From Sphingomonas sp. Mn802worker (lineage in GTDB: Bacteria; Pseudomonadota; Alphaproteobacteria; Sphingomonadales; Sphingomonadaceae): a stretch of 64,000 bases of DNA. Both the position numbers and the translations under genes were made by a program. The notes beneath the pieces are model-generated. The model searched no databases and was not told the origin of the DNA. It saw only the letters and a list, made by a program, of their open reading frames with translations. The stretch is from assembly GCF_000382485.1 (NCBI RefSeq), contig NZ_AORY01000012.1, positions 1 to 64,000 of the forward strand, in the 5' to 3' direction. Shown one piece after another: positions 8,258 to 19,313 of the stretch; within the stretch, counting starts at the first letter, position 1, and each line of letters begins with the position of its first letter.

Positions 8258-9001
8258 ATGATTGACCGACTTCTCACGATCATGCGCCGGCTGCGTTCCC
8301 CGGACGGTTGCGAATGGGACCGTTCCCAGACATTCGAGACGATCGCGCCTTACACGATCGAGGAAGCCTATGAGGTAGCCGACGCGATTGCCCGCGGCGA
8401 TACGGCCGACCTTAAGGATGAGCTGGGCGACCTCCTCCTTCAGGTCGTGTTTCACAGCCGCATCGCCGAAGAAGCCGGTCACTTCACCTTCGACGATGTG
8501 GTCACGTCGATCAGCGATAAGATGGAGCGCCGCCACCCGCACATCTTCGGCGACGCACCCGATGGTGGTCATCACCTGTGGGATCAGGTTAAGGCGGCCG
8601 AGCGCAGCGCCAAGGGTGCGTCCGGCGCGCTGGACGGCGTCGCGTTGGGGCTGCCGGCGCTGCAACGCGCCGAGAAAATCCAAAAGCGTGCTGCACGAAC
8701 CGGCTTCGACTGGGCCGACGCGACCGGCCCACGCGAGAAGATCGACGAGGAGCTTGGTGAGGTAATCGCCGCTCAGACCGCAGATGAGCGGGAGGACGAG
8801 CTTGGCGATCTATTGTTCGCAACCGTCAACTGGGCGCGACACCTTGGCGTCGATGCCGAAGCCGCACTCAGGCGCGCGACCGCCAAGTTCGAGCATCGCT
8901 TCCGCGCCATGGAGCGGATGAACGACGACTTCGCCTCGCTCAGCCTTGATGCGCAAGAGGCGCTATGGCAGCGCGCCAAGCGCCTCGATCAAACGGACTG
9001 A
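8258..9001 (+). CDS. mazG: Nucleoside triphosphate pyrophosphohydrolase MazG
   Basis: It hydrolyses non-canonical or excess NTPs to NMP and pyrophosphate as a house-cleaning enzyme and may influence the stringent response. The 247-residue protein has two MazG repeats: the first contains the helix with EEAYEVADAI and KDELGDLLLQVVFHSRIAEE (about residues 30-80), the second contains EELGEVI and EDELGDLLFATVNWAR (about residues 165-200). Acidic EExxE/ExxD Mg2+ ligands are present in both. It ends 12 nt from the convergent hflX stop. An AT-rich 38-nt gap precedes it and could hold its own promoter. Confidence 0.95.
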   Translation: MIDRLLTIMRRLRSPDGCEWDRSQTFETIAPYTIEEAYEVADAIARGDTADLKDELGDLLLQVVFHSRIAEEAGHFTFDDVVTSISDKMERRHPHIFGDAPDGGHHLWDQVKAAERSAKGASGALDGVALGLPALQRAEKIQKRAARTGFDWADATGPREKIDEELGEVIAAQTADEREDELGDLLFATVNWARHLGVDAEAALRRATAKFEHRFRAMERMNDDFASLSLDAQEALWQRAKRLDQTD

Positions 9002-9013
9002 CCGGCGCCTGTT

Positions 9014-10306
9014 TTACCCGGCGCGCTGCTGGAAACGTTCATAATCACGCTCCGCCATTCGCACTTCGTAACGCGCATGCTCCGGCTCGATCCGGTGCGA
9101 CAAGACTTCGCCATGCTGATGCAGCCACGCCGCACCCGCACCGTCGGACGGGTCGAGCGTGATAACGTAGCGACGATGGCCGGTCGTCAACCGCGCCGCT
9201 GCGTGGCGGATCAGGTCATCGACCCCCTCCCCGGTCAGCGCGGAGATCGTCATCACGTCATCGCGGCGTTGCGCAGTGGCCGCCATCACCTCCCGCGTGT
9301 CCGCGTCGACCAGGTCAAGCTTGTTCCATGCCTCGATGCGCGGGGTGGTCTCTGCGACGCCGATCTCTTCCAGCACCGCCTCGACATCGACGCGCTGCGC
9401 CTCGGTATCGGGATGCGCGATGTCGCGCACGTGGATCAAGAGGTCGGCCGACACCACCTCCTCCAGCGTTGCCTTGAACGCCGCGACCAATTGTGTCGGC
9501 AGTTCCGACACGAAGCCGACCGTGTCCGACAGGATCGCCTTGTCGATGCCTGGCAAGGAGATCTGCCGCAGCGTCGGATCGAGCGTCGCGAACAGCAGAT
9601 CCTCCGCCATCACATGGCTGCCGGTCAGCCGGTTGAACAGCGTCGATTTGCCCGCATTGGTATAGCCGACAAGTGCGATGACGGGCCAAGGCGCACGCTG
9701 CCGCCGTTCGCGATGGAGCCCGCGCGTGCGCGTCACCTGATCGAGCTCGCGCCGAAGTCGCGCCATGCGATCGCGGATCAAGCGGCGGTCGGCTTCGATC
9801 TGCGTCTCGCCCGGACCGCCTAGAAAACCAAAGCCGCCGCGCTGCCGCTCAAGGTGCGTCCAGCTGCGCACCAGACGGCCGGATTGGTAATCGAGATGGG
9901 CAAGCTCCACCTGTAACCGCCCTTCGGCGGTCGCCGCGCGCTCCCCGAAAATTTCCAGGATCAACCCGGTTCGATCGATCACCTTGGCCTCAAGCGCGGT
10001 CTCCAGATTGCGCTGCTGGATCGGTGTCAGCGCCCCGTCGAATACGACCAGCTGCGCCGCTTCCATCCGTGCACGCGTCGCAAGTTCCTCGATCTGCCCG
10101 CTGCCGATCAACGTCGCTGCGCGTGGCGTACGGACCCGCAACGCTACGCGATCAACCACTTTCACGCCGATCGCAGCCGCTAGGCCCGCGGTTTCATCCA
10201 GCCTCGCCTCCGCATCGCGCGACGAGCCGCCGAGATCGGGAAATACCACGATCGCCTTTGCGCCGCGCGCGACGTCATCGCGGTCGCGCTCGAACCCGCC
10301 GCTCAC
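9014..10306 (-). CDS. hflX: GTPase HflX
   Basis: This ribosome-associated GTPase splits or rescues stalled 70S ribosomes under stress. The 430-residue protein has the N-terminal HflX domain with GSGQIEEL and a glycine-rich GGFGFLGGPGETQIE linker, then a G domain with G1 GYTNAGKST, G3 DTVGFV and G4 NKLD. A C-terminal extension follows. I chose GTG 10306 because the conserved N-terminus starts there. An in-frame extension upstream would run through the hfq region and is rich in Arg/Ser. It lies 28 nt after hfq in the conserved hfq-hflX pair. Confidence 0.95.
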   Translation of the reverse strand: MSGGFERDRDDVARGAKAIVVFPDLGGSSRDAEARLDETAGLAAAIGVKVVDRVALRVRTPRAATLIGSGQIEELATRARMEAAQLVVFDGALTPIQQRNLETALEAKVIDRTGLILEIFGERAATAEGRLQVELAHLDYQSGRLVRSWTHLERQRGGFGFLGGPGETQIEADRRLIRDRMARLRRELDQVTRTRGLHRERRQRAPWPVIALVGYTNAGKSTLFNRLTGSHVMAEDLLFATLDPTLRQISLPGIDKAILSDTVGFVSELPTQLVAAFKATLEEVVSADLLIHVRDIAHPDTEAQRVDVEAVLEEIGVAETTPRIEAWNKLDLVDADTREVMAATAQRRDDVMTISALTGEGVDDLIRHAAARLTTGHRRYVITLDPSDGAGAAWLHQHGEVLSHRIEPEHARYEVRMAERDYERFQQRAG

Positions 10307-10334
10307 GTGCGCACCTGCACCACTCGCACCGCGG

Positions 10335-10829
10335 TCAATCCTCGTCCTGCTCCTCGGCGAGGTTGAGCGGACGCGACGGCTGGATCGTCGATACCGCATG
10401 CTTGTAGACAAGCTGCGACATGCCGTCGCGCTGAAGCAACATGCAAAACAGATCGAAGGCCGCGATCGCACCCTGCAACATGACGCCGTTGACGAGGAAC
10501 ATCGTCACCGGGTCTTCCGACTTGCGCACCGCGTTCAGGAAAATGTCCTGCAACAACGGCTGCTTGCGCGTGCTTTCTCCCAGCGAGCCGACGATGCCCT
10601 CAACGTCGATCTGCCCGGCCGGCATGATCGTCGAGATCGCGTGCTTGTAGATCAGTTGCGACTGGCCATCGCGCCGCAGCAGCACCGAGAAATTGTCGAA
10701 CCACGTCACGATTCCTTGCAGCTTGACACCTTTGACGAGAAACATCGTCACCGGCGTCTTGGTCTTGCGGAGCGAGTTGAGGAACAGGTCCTGTAGCGAG
10801 GTCTGCTTGTCGGCCATAAGATCGTCCAT
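10335..10829 (-). CDS. hfq: Tandem-domain RNA chaperone Hfq (two Sm domains in one chain)
   Basis: Hfq binds small RNAs and A-rich mRNA sites and promotes their pairing. Canonical Hfq is about 70-100 residues, but this 164-residue protein contains two complete Sm domains, about residues 11-70 and 91-151, joined by a 20-residue linker. Both keep the Sm2 signature YKHA(I/V)ST and the QD(L/I)FLN N-terminal helix. The first retains FDNF and a basic rim (RKTK). The second has FDLF, a less basic rim (RKSE) and Met instead of the distal-face Lys. Three chains could build a pseudo-hexamer. ATG 10817 (MADKQ) is an alternative start. Confidence 0.95.
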   Translation of the reverse strand: MDDLMADKQTSLQDLFLNSLRKTKTPVTMFLVKGVKLQGIVTWFDNFSVLLRRDGQSQLIYKHAISTIMPAGQIDVEGIVGSLGESTRKQPLLQDIFLNAVRKSEDPVTMFLVNGVMLQGAIAAFDLFCMLLQRDGMSQLVYKHAVSTIQPSRPLNLAEEQDED

Positions 10830-10856
10830 GTTCTTGGCGGGAGGTTCCCCGCGATG

Positions 10857-10871
10857 CGCCGGTGCCCGGCG
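10857..10871 (-). promoter_or_regulatory. Short hairpin in the hfq leader region
   Basis: A perfect 6-bp inverted repeat (CGCCGG, 3-nt loop, CCGGCG) lies 28 nt upstream of the hfq start, within the 128-nt gap between ntrX and hfq. The gap is long compared with the rest of the operon and could carry a separate hfq promoter and leader. No T-run follows the hairpin, so it does not look like a terminator. Its role is unknown. Confidence 0.3.
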
Positions 10872-10957
10872 TCGGCATTGCTTGGTCGGTCGTTGCTGAA
10901 GCTATGTAACGCGCCCGCCCGCGTCCAGTGCCGGGCGCGGATTTCGCCGGTCCTGTG

Positions 10958-12328
10958 TCAATCGTCGCGGGTTTCGGTGATGCCGAGCAGCTTCAATTTG
11001 CGATGCAGCGCGGAGCGTTCCATGCCGATGAAGCTGGCGGTGCGCGAGATGTTGCCGGAAAAACGCCTGATCTGCACGCGCAGATACTCGCGCTCGAACG
11101 TCTCGCGCGCCTCGCGTAACGGCGCTCCCATGATCGCGCTGCTGCCCGCACCGGACGCATGATCGCCGAGCACTTCGGCGGGCAACAGGTCGACGTCGAT
11201 CCGTCCAATCCGATTGCCGGGGGCCAGGATGATGGTGCGCTCGACCACGTTGCGCAGTTCGCGCACGTTCCCGGGCCAGTCGTACGATTGCAGTGCGACC
11301 ATCGCCTCGGTCGCGATCTGCGGCACGGCAACGCGCCGTTCGGCGGCGTAGTGCGCGACGAAATGCTCGACCAATGGCGGGATGTCCTCGCGCCGCTCGG
11401 AGAGCGACGGCAGCACCACGGGCACCACGTTCAGCCGGTAGAACAGGTCCTCACGGAAACGACCCTCCGCGATTTCGGTCGGCAGGTCGCGAGCGGTCGC
11501 GGAGACGACGCGGATATCGACCTTGACGAGGCGCGTGCCGCCTACGCGCGTGAAACTCTGATCGGTCAGCACGCGCAAAATTCGCGCCTGCGTCGCGATC
11601 GGCATGTCGGCGATCTCGTCGAGGAACAGCGTCCCGCCGTGCGCTTGTTCGAGCAGCCCAGTCCGCTTGAGGTCGCCGTTCTCCTCGACCCCGAACAACT
11701 CTTCCTCAACCCGTTCGGGTGCCATGCCCGCCGCGCTCATCAGGACGAAATTGGCGTGCGCGCGCTGGCTCCAACCGTGCAGCAACCGCGCGGCGACTTC
11801 CTTGCCGACCCCTGCCGGCCCCATGATCAGCGTGCGGCTGCCCGTGCCCGCAACCCGCTTGAGCGTCGCGCGCACCGCATTGATCGCGGTCGAGTTGCCG
11901 GTCAGGTCGACCGCCCTGCCCACGGCCGCACGCAATGAGGCGACCTCCGCACGCAGCCGCTCGGTTTCGGTCGCGCGTTCCACCATCAGCAGCAGCCGCT
12001 CGGCCTGGAACGGCTTTTCGATGAAGTCGGCCGCACCCTTGCGAATGGCGGCGACCGCGGTGTCGAGCGTGCCGTGCCCGGAGATCACCAAGACCGGGAT
12101 TGATGGGTCACGGTGCTTGATCTCGTCGAGCAATTCGAGCCCATCAAGGCGCGACCCCTGCAGCCACACGTCAAGCAGCACGAGACTGGGACGTCTTGTC
12201 GCGATGGCCTCCAGCGTGCTGTCGCTGTCGGCGGCGACGCGCGTGTCATAGCCCTCGTCCTCCAGCACGCCCGCTACGAGTTCGCGGATGTCGAGTTCGT
12301 CGTCGACGACAAGGATGTCGATCGCCAT
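10958..12328 (-). CDS. ntrX: Response regulator NtrX
   Basis: This is the response-regulator partner of NtrY, linked to nitrogen, redox and envelope control in alphaproteobacteria. The 456-residue protein has a receiver domain with the phospho-acceptor Asp in LVLLDVW, then an AAA+ domain with Walker A GPAGVGKE and Walker B TLFLDEIADM. It ends in a Fis-type HTH (NISRTASFIGMERSALHRK). The GAFTGA loop that contacts sigma-54 is missing: the stretch after ELFG reads VEENGDLKRTGLLEQ. NtrX homologues commonly lack the loop, so conventional sigma-54 activation is doubtful. It starts 4 nt after ntrY. Confidence 0.95.
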   Translation of the reverse strand: MAIDILVVDDELDIRELVAGVLEDEGYDTRVAADSDSTLEAIATRRPSLVLLDVWLQGSRLDGLELLDEIKHRDPSIPVLVISGHGTLDTAVAAIRKGAADFIEKPFQAERLLLMVERATETERLRAEVASLRAAVGRAVDLTGNSTAINAVRATLKRVAGTGSRTLIMGPAGVGKEVAARLLHGWSQRAHANFVLMSAAGMAPERVEEELFGVEENGDLKRTGLLEQAHGGTLFLDEIADMPIATQARILRVLTDQSFTRVGGTRLVKVDIRVVSATARDLPTEIAEGRFREDLFYRLNVVPVVLPSLSERREDIPPLVEHFVAHYAAERRVAVPQIATEAMVALQSYDWPGNVRELRNVVERTIILAPGNRIGRIDVDLLPAEVLGDHASGAGSSAIMGAPLREARETFEREYLRVQIRRFSGNISRTASFIGMERSALHRKLKLLGITETRDD

Positions 12329-12332
12329 GCGT

Positions 12333-14570
12333 TTAATTCCGGCTCCTGGTCAAAGCGGCGATCGTGCGATCGTCGTCCGAATTGTCTTGCCCGTCATCAA
12401 GCGCGAGCGGTTCGAGCAGCGCGGGCTCGAACGTCAACGTCACGATTGTGCCGCCACCCGGACGATCGTCGAAGGCGATCGATCCGTGATGCTCCTCGAC
12501 GATCTTCTTGACGATGGCGAGCCCCAGACCCGTACCGCGCGCGCGCGTCGTCATGTATGGCTCGACGATCCGCTCGCGCTCGGCCGGCAGCCCGACACCC
12601 GTATCGGCCACGCTGATCGTGACCCGCTGATCGGCCCGCGCGAGCCGCATCGTGATTGCCGGATCGGCGCGATCCGCCCCCTCGACCGCCTCGACTGCAT
12701 TCTTGACCACGTTGGTGAGCGCCTGCCCCAATTGTCGGCGATCGCACACCAGCGCGGGAGCGGGATCGTCATGTTCCAGAGTGAAGCGGATGCGCGGATG
12801 CGCGACCTCATGGAGGAACATCGTCTGACGCGCGATGTCGAGCAGCGCTTCGTGCCGGAACACGGGTTTGGGCATCCGGGCGAACGATGAGAATTCGTCG
12901 ACCATCCGCCGGAGGTCGCCGACCTGCCGCACGATCGTGTCGGTCAGTCGCGCGAACGTCGTATCGCCCTCCTCCACCTTGCTCCCGTAGCGGCGCTGCA
13001 ACCGCTCGGCCGCGAGTTGGATCGGGGTCAGCGGATTCTTGATCTCATGTGCGATCCGACGCGCCACGTCTGCCCAGGCGGCACGGCGCTGATCGGTCAA
13101 TTGCTGCGTGATGTCGTCAAAGGTGATGATCGGTCCTGATCCATCGCGTGCCACTCGTGCCGCAAAAGTACGCTGCTCACCCGCCACCAGCACCTGCACC
13201 GCGCCCTCGCGCGCGCCGTCCGACAGAAGCTGGTCGAGCTCGGTCGCGACGCGGGCAAGCGGTTGTCCGATCGGCGACGTGTCCAACCCGAGCAGCGTCT
13301 GCGCCGAGCTGTTGGCGAGCCGGATGGTACGATCCTCCGCGATCGACAGCACGCCCGCCGACACCCCCGACATCACGGCCTCGATCAGCGCGCGGCGGCT
13401 CTCAAGCTGAGTATTGGCGGTGACCAGCGCGGTGTTCTGCGTCTCCAGTCGCGAGGTCATCGCATTGAACGCGTTGGACAGGACGCCGACCTCGTCGAGC
13501 TCGCGCGTGTCCGGTACGCGCGCAGCCAGATCGCCGTTCGCCACGCGCCGCGCCGCCTCTACCAACTCACCGACTGGTCGGACGAGGCGATCGGCGACTT
13601 GCAACGCGATCCACACCGCAAAGGCGACGATCAACAGCGAGATGATCAGCAACGCCGCATTGAAACGAAGTTGGAGCGACCGCGCGCGTTCGAGCAACTG
13701 GCGGTAATCGCCCAGCACCGCCGCGCCGCGATCGATCTGTGCCGACAGCTGCGGGTCGAATACACGCGCCGAATAGAGGTAGGTGTTCGGCTGATAATCG
13801 AGCCGGGTCAGCGCACCCGCACGGTCCGCCCCCTGCACGATCACTGTCGGCCCGCCGCGCTCCAGCTTCGCAACCATCTGCGGCGTCACCACACGGTCTA
13901 ACGGCCGGTCGTACGGATTGAGCAGTGCCAGCGTCCGCAACTCGCCGTCGGCACCGCGGCTCACGATCGCGGCCTCGGACAGGTTGCGCAGGTACAGCTG
14001 ATACGCGAGCCCTTCGCTGAACCGCTTGCTGTCGATCGTGTCGGTACGCAGATAGTTGGCGAGGTCGCTCGACATCGTCGCAGTTTCCTGCGCCACGCGA
14101 TTGAGTTCGCTGGTATAATTCTCCTGCGCCAGGCTCGCGGCATTCTCGAACATGCTGCGCGCGCGGTCCGAATACCAGAATTGCACACCGTACTGAAACA
14201 ACAGCGACGCAAAAATCGTCACCAGCAGCGCAGGCACCGCGGCAACGGCCGAGAACAGCAGCACAAGCCGTACGTGCAACCGCCCCTCGCCCCCGACCGG
14301 AGAGCGCGCCGCGCGTCGCCGTGCGATCCGCCGCCCCGCCAGCATCATCAGCGCGATGCCGCCGACCAGATTGGCGACGAGCACGAGCGCAATCACGGGG
14401 GGCGCCAGCAGACCCTTCGGATCACCCTCGCCACGAACGATGAAGTAGCTGGCGAGCGCGACCGCGACTACGGCAGCGAGCACGCCCAGCTCGACCGCGG
14501 GCGTCACCGACAGCCTGCGCCGCGGGGCGATCATCGCGTGAGAAGCGGGCTGAGCGCCGGCATGCATCAC
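12333..14570 (-). CDS. ntrY: Sensor histidine kinase NtrY
   Basis: This membrane histidine kinase phosphorylates NtrX. The 745-residue protein has about three N-terminal transmembrane helices, a periplasmic sensing region (about residues 140-290), another transmembrane helix, a HAMP domain (about residues 310-375) and a PAS domain. The DHp helix has the phospho-acceptor His in [13 protein letters not shown], and the HATPase domain has N-box KNAVEAV and G-boxes DTGVGLP and GTGLGLAI. It follows ntrC after 55 nt and is 4 nt upstream of ntrX. Confidence 0.95.
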   Translation of the reverse strand: MMHAGAQPASHAMIAPRRRLSVTPAVELGVLAAVVAVALASYFIVRGEGDPKGLLAPPVIALVLVANLVGGIALMMLAGRRIARRRAARSPVGGEGRLHVRLVLLFSAVAAVPALLVTIFASLLFQYGVQFWYSDRARSMFENAASLAQENYTSELNRVAQETATMSSDLANYLRTDTIDSKRFSEGLAYQLYLRNLSEAAIVSRGADGELRTLALLNPYDRPLDRVVTPQMVAKLERGGPTVIVQGADRAGALTRLDYQPNTYLYSARVFDPQLSAQIDRGAAVLGDYRQLLERARSLQLRFNAALLIISLLIVAFAVWIALQVADRLVRPVGELVEAARRVANGDLAARVPDTRELDEVGVLSNAFNAMTSRLETQNTALVTANTQLESRRALIEAVMSGVSAGVLSIAEDRTIRLANSSAQTLLGLDTSPIGQPLARVATELDQLLSDGAREGAVQVLVAGEQRTFAARVARDGSGPIITFDDITQQLTDQRRAAWADVARRIAHEIKNPLTPIQLAAERLQRRYGSKVEEGDTTFARLTDTIVRQVGDLRRMVDEFSSFARMPKPVFRHEALLDIARQTMFLHEVAHPRIRFTLEHDDPAPALVCDRRQLGQALTNVVKNAVEAVEGADRADPAITMRLARADQRVTISVADTGVGLPAERERIVEPYMTTRARGTGLGLAIVKKIVEEHHGSIAFDDRPGGGTIVTLTFEPALLEPLALDDGQDNSDDDRTIAALTRSRN

Positions 14571-14625
14571 CGGTGCGCTACACCATCAGTGTTGCATGGA
14601 AAACACATATTTCGACAGACAGAGG

Positions 14626-16055
<1,430 letters not shown>

Positions 16056-16056
<1 letters not shown>

Positions 16057-17117
16057 CACGCGGCGCGCGGCAGCAGGATGCGGAACACGGTCGCGTTCGG
16101 CGTGCCTTCTCTCGAATATTGCACGATCCCTCCCATGTCGCGGATCAGCTTGTCGACGAGCGCGAGGCCAAGCCCCTTCCCCTCCGGGCGGCTCGACACA
16201 AACGGGTCGAACAGGTGCTCCGCGATGTCGTCGGGCGCTCCCGGCCCGGTGTCGATGACGCAAATCTCGATCGGCAGCGCGACGCGTCCGGCGCCATCGC
16301 GCGCCGCTACGGTAATGCCGTGCCGATAAGCGGTATGGAGCGTGATCCGCCGCTCGCCGATCTCGCCCAGCGCCGCAGCCGCATTCTTGAGCAGGTTTAG
16401 CATGACCTGCAGCAACGCGTCATGGTTGCCCAGCGCCAGCGGCAAGGACGGATCGTAGCGTTCCTCGATCGCGATCCCGCGCGCGAAGCCAGCCAGCGCC
16501 ACGTCGCGCGCATGGGCCAGCAGCGGATAGATGTTGATCGGCCCGGTCTCCCGCGGACGGGTATCGGTGAAATCCTCCATCCGGTCGATCAACGCGACGA
16601 TGCGGTCGACCTCCTTGACGACCAGGCTGCACAACTCGCCTGCCGAGGCGCCCGAGGCGATCAATTGCGCCGCGCCGCGGATGCTGGACAGCGGGTTCTT
16701 GATCTCATGCGCCAGCATCGCCGCCGCCCCGACTGCCGATCGGGCGGCGGCTGCACGGTCGTTGCTCTGGCCGAGCCGGCGCGACGGCGCGGCATGATGA
16801 AGCGTCACCACACGCCAGCCGGGCCGGTCGGGCACCTCGGCCTCGACCAGGTCAACGCGCAAGGCCAATCCGCGCGCGGTGGTGACGGTGGTGTCGAAAA
16901 AGGCAGCGGCATGGCCCTCGCGACGCGGCGCACCGCCCGGCCATGTCAGTACGTCAGCCAGTCGCTGTCCCACCAGCGCGCGTTGCGACAGGTTGAGCAG
17001 CGCCTCACCCTCGGCGTTCACCTGCGCAATCCGCTCTTCGCCGTCGAGTAGCAGCATCGCCACCGGCAACGCCGCGATCAGCTCCGCGTCACTCGGGCTG
17101 ACGTGCGTCGTCGTCAC
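16056..17117 (-). CDS. ntrB: Nitrogen regulation sensor kinase NtrB
   Basis: This soluble histidine kinase/phosphatase takes nitrogen status from PII proteins and controls NtrC. The 353-residue protein has an N-terminal PAS domain (about residues 12-110) and no transmembrane segments. The DHp H-box is [19 protein letters not shown], and the HATPase domain has [17 protein letters not shown] and GKGLGLALV. It overlaps dusB by 4 nt and ntrC by 1 nt, so dusB-ntrB-ntrC should be translationally coupled. Confidence 0.96.
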
Positions 17118-18112
17118 GCCGCAGCGCGGGTCAGATACGGCGCGTAGAATTCGCGCAACATCGCCTTGACGCGGTTTGCGTCAGGCTCCTGGTTGACGCG
17201 GTTGCGGAACTCAGCCGATCCGTTGATCCCCTTGGTGTACCAGCCGATGTGCTTGCGCGCCATGTTGACGCCCGTGACCGTGCCATAATGTTCGAGCATC
17301 GAGTCATAATGCTCTACGATCACGTGATATTGTTCATCGAGTGACGGGTCGGCAACGCGACGCCCCTCGGCGAACCACGTCATTAACTGGCCGAGCAACC
17401 ACGGCCGGCCATAGGCACCGCGCCCAACCATGATACCGTCCGCACCCGATTGCTCCAGCGCTGCCTCGGCGTCCTCGATTCCGCAGATGTCGCCGTTGGC
17501 GATGACAGGAATCGACACCGCATCCTTCACCCCGCGGATGAAGCGCCAGTCGGCCGAGCCCTTGTACATCTGGTTGCGCGTGCGGCCATGGACGGTGACC
17601 ATGCGGATACCCAGATCCTCGGCGATCCGCGCGAGCTCGGGCGCATTCAGACTATCGTGACACCAGCCCATCCGCATCTTGAGCGTGACCGGCACCTCCA
17701 CCGCCTTCACCACGCCCTCGATGATCGAACGCGCGAGCACCAGATCGCGCATCAGCGCCGAACCCGCGTCTCCGTTGGTCACCTTGCGCACGGGACAGCC
17801 CATGTTGATGTCGATGATCGCCGCGCCCTTGTCGCGCGCCAGCTTGGCAGCCTCGCCCATCTCGTAGGGGGCGCAGCCGACCAGTTGCATCGACACCGGC
17901 TCCTCCGACAGGTGCCACATCGCCTTTTGCAGCGACTGCCGCGTCTCGCGAATCGCGGCTTGGCTTGCGATCATCTCGGTTACGTTCAAACCGGAGCCGT
18001 AGCGGCGGACGAGCGTGCGAAACGGCTGGTCGGTCACGCCCGTCATTGGCGCGAGCACAACGGGCTGGTCGATCCGCACCGAGCCGATCTGGATAGGAGT
18101 AAGTTTCTGCAT
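17114..18112 (-). CDS. dusB: tRNA-dihydrouridine synthase DusB
   Basis: This FMN- and NADPH-dependent enzyme reduces specific uridines in tRNA to dihydrouridine. The 332-residue TIM-barrel protein has APMTGVTD at the first strand, the MGCPVRKVT motif with the catalytic cysteine, [17 protein letters not shown] and the FMN phosphate-binding [13 protein letters not shown]. It is first in the dusB-ntrBC order seen across alphaproteobacteria (nifR3-ntrBC). Its promoter must lie in the 55-nt divergent gap shared with ispDF. Confidence 0.97.
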   Translation of the reverse strand: MQKLTPIQIGSVRIDQPVVLAPMTGVTDQPFRTLVRRYGSGLNVTEMIASQAAIRETRQSLQKAMWHLSEEPVSMQLVGCAPYEMGEAAKLARDKGAAIIDINMGCPVRKVTNGDAGSALMRDLVLARSIIEGVVKAVEVPVTLKMRMGWCHDSLNAPELARIAEDLGIRMVTVHGRTRNQMYKGSADWRFIRGVKDAVSIPVIANGDICGIEDAEAALEQSGADGIMVGRGAYGRPWLLGQLMTWFAEGRRVADPSLDEQYHVIVEHYDSMLEHYGTVTGVNMARKHIGWYTKGINGSAEFRNRVNQEPDANRVKAMLREFYAPYLTRAAA

Positions 18113-18167
18113 GATGCCTGTTATTTAGGCAGTAATCGCTCAAACCTATGGTGGCAAGGTGAACCGG
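18113..18167. promoter_or_regulatory. Divergent promoter region between dusB and ispDF
   Basis: The 55-nt spacer separates the oppositely oriented dusB-ntr operon and ispDF. It has an AT-rich core (CTGTTATTTAGGCAGTAATC) in an otherwise GC-rich context. AAGGTGA at 18155-18161 is a good ribosome-binding site for ispDF. I could not assign convincing -35/-10 boxes, so individual promoters are not placed. Confidence 0.4.
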
Positions 18168-19313
18168 ATGCGACTAATCGCCCGGCCGATGAAGACCGTT
18201 GCGATCATCGTCGCCGCCGGAACGGGTTCGCGCTCGGGCCAGACGGGACCAAAGCAGTTCAGTACTCTTGCCGGCCGCCCGATGCTGACGTGGAGCTACC
18301 ATGCGCTGAACCGCCACGCGCGGATAGATTACGTGGTGGTTGTGGTCGCTGCCGAGCAGCAGGCGAGTCTGGCGACGATGCTGCCGACGGCATCCCACGT
18401 CATCGGTGGGGCCGAACGCCACGAGTCGGTAGCGGCCGGGCTCGCGGCGGTTCCCGACGCCGAGGTCGTCCTGATCCACGATGCCGCCCGGCCCTTCGTA
18501 CCCGCCGAGGTGATCGATCGGCTGCTCGACGCTTTGGTCACGCACGACGGCGCAGTCCCGGTGCTGCCGGTCGCGGACACGCTGGTCCACACCGACGGCA
18601 CGCTGGTCGCGCGCGACCCCTTGCGCCGCGTGCAGACACCGCAGGCATTCCAGCGCGAAACCCTTCAGCGCGCGCATGATCATTGGACCGGGGATGCGCC
18701 CACCGACGACGCGCAGATGGTGCGCGCGCTTGGCGGCCGGGTCGCGTTGGTGCAGGGCGACCAGATGCTCGAGAAAGTCACCTACCCCGCCGACTTCGCC
18801 GCCGCCGAGGCGCGCATCGGTTATGAAACACGTGCGGCGAGCGGCTTCGACGTGCATCGGTTGGAGGATGGCGAGGAGCTATGGCTCGGCGGCGTGCTGA
18901 TCCCGCATCATCAGGGTCTGTCGGGCCACAGCGATGCCGACGTCGCACTTCACGCAATCACCGACGCGGTGCTCGGCACGATCGCGGCAGGCGACATCGG
19001 CACGCACTTTCCCCCAAGCGACCCCAAGTGGAAGGGCGCTGAATCGGGTCAATTCCTGTCGCACGCGCGTGAGCTCGTCGAGGCGCGCGGTGGACGCGTG
19101 ACCTTCGTCGACCTGACGATCATGTGCGAGGCGCCCAAAATCGGCCCGCACCGGCCTGCGATGCAGGCACGGATCGGTGAGCTTCTAAAGCTGCCGATTG
19201 ACCGCGTCAGCGTAAAGGCGACCACGACCGAGCGACTGGGCTTCACCGGTCGTGGTGAGGGGATCGCAGCGCAGGCAGTCGCCACCATCCGCCTGCCTGG
19301 GGCACTCGCGTGA
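18168..19313 (+). CDS. ispDF: Bifunctional IspD-IspF (MEP isoprenoid pathway)
   Basis: The N-terminal half is 2-C-methyl-D-erythritol 4-phosphate cytidylyltransferase (AAGTGSRSG, GPKQF, HDAARPFV, VQTPQAF). The C-terminal half is 2-C-methyl-D-erythritol 2,4-cyclodiphosphate synthase (metal motif GFDVHRL, GHSDADVALHAITDA, TTTERLGFTGRGEG). The fused enzyme covers two non-consecutive steps of the MEP pathway and is common in alphaproteobacteria. The start at ATG 18168 (381 residues) has AAGGTGA 6 nt upstream. GTG 18159 or ATG 18189, where homology starts, are alternatives. The next gene overlaps by 4 nt. Confidence 0.95.
   Translation: MRLIARPMKTVAIIVAAGTGSRSGQTGPKQFSTLAGRPMLTWSYHALNRHARIDYVVVVVAAEQQASLATMLPTASHVIGGAERHESVAAGLAAVPDAEVVLIHDAARPFVPAEVIDRLLDALVTHDGAVPVLPVADTLVHTDGTLVARDPLRRVQTPQAFQRETLQRAHDHWTGDAPTDDAQMVRALGGRVALVQGDQMLEKVTYPADFAAAEARIGYETRAASGFDVHRLEDGEELWLGGVLIPHHQGLSGHSDADVALHAITDAVLGTIAAGDIGTHFPPSDPKWKGAESGQFLSHARELVEARGGRVTFVDLTIMCEAPKIGPHRPAMQARIGELLKLPIDRVSVKATTTERLGFTGRGEGIAAQAVATIRLPGALA

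Noticed and set aside
9077-9823. Plus-strand open frame opposite hflX
   Set aside because: It is antisense to the HflX G domain, with His/Arg-rich content and no family resemblance.
18168-19313. IspD-IspF fusion as a novelty
   Set aside because: The bifunctional enzyme is well known in alphaproteobacteria, so it is annotated but not counted as unusual.
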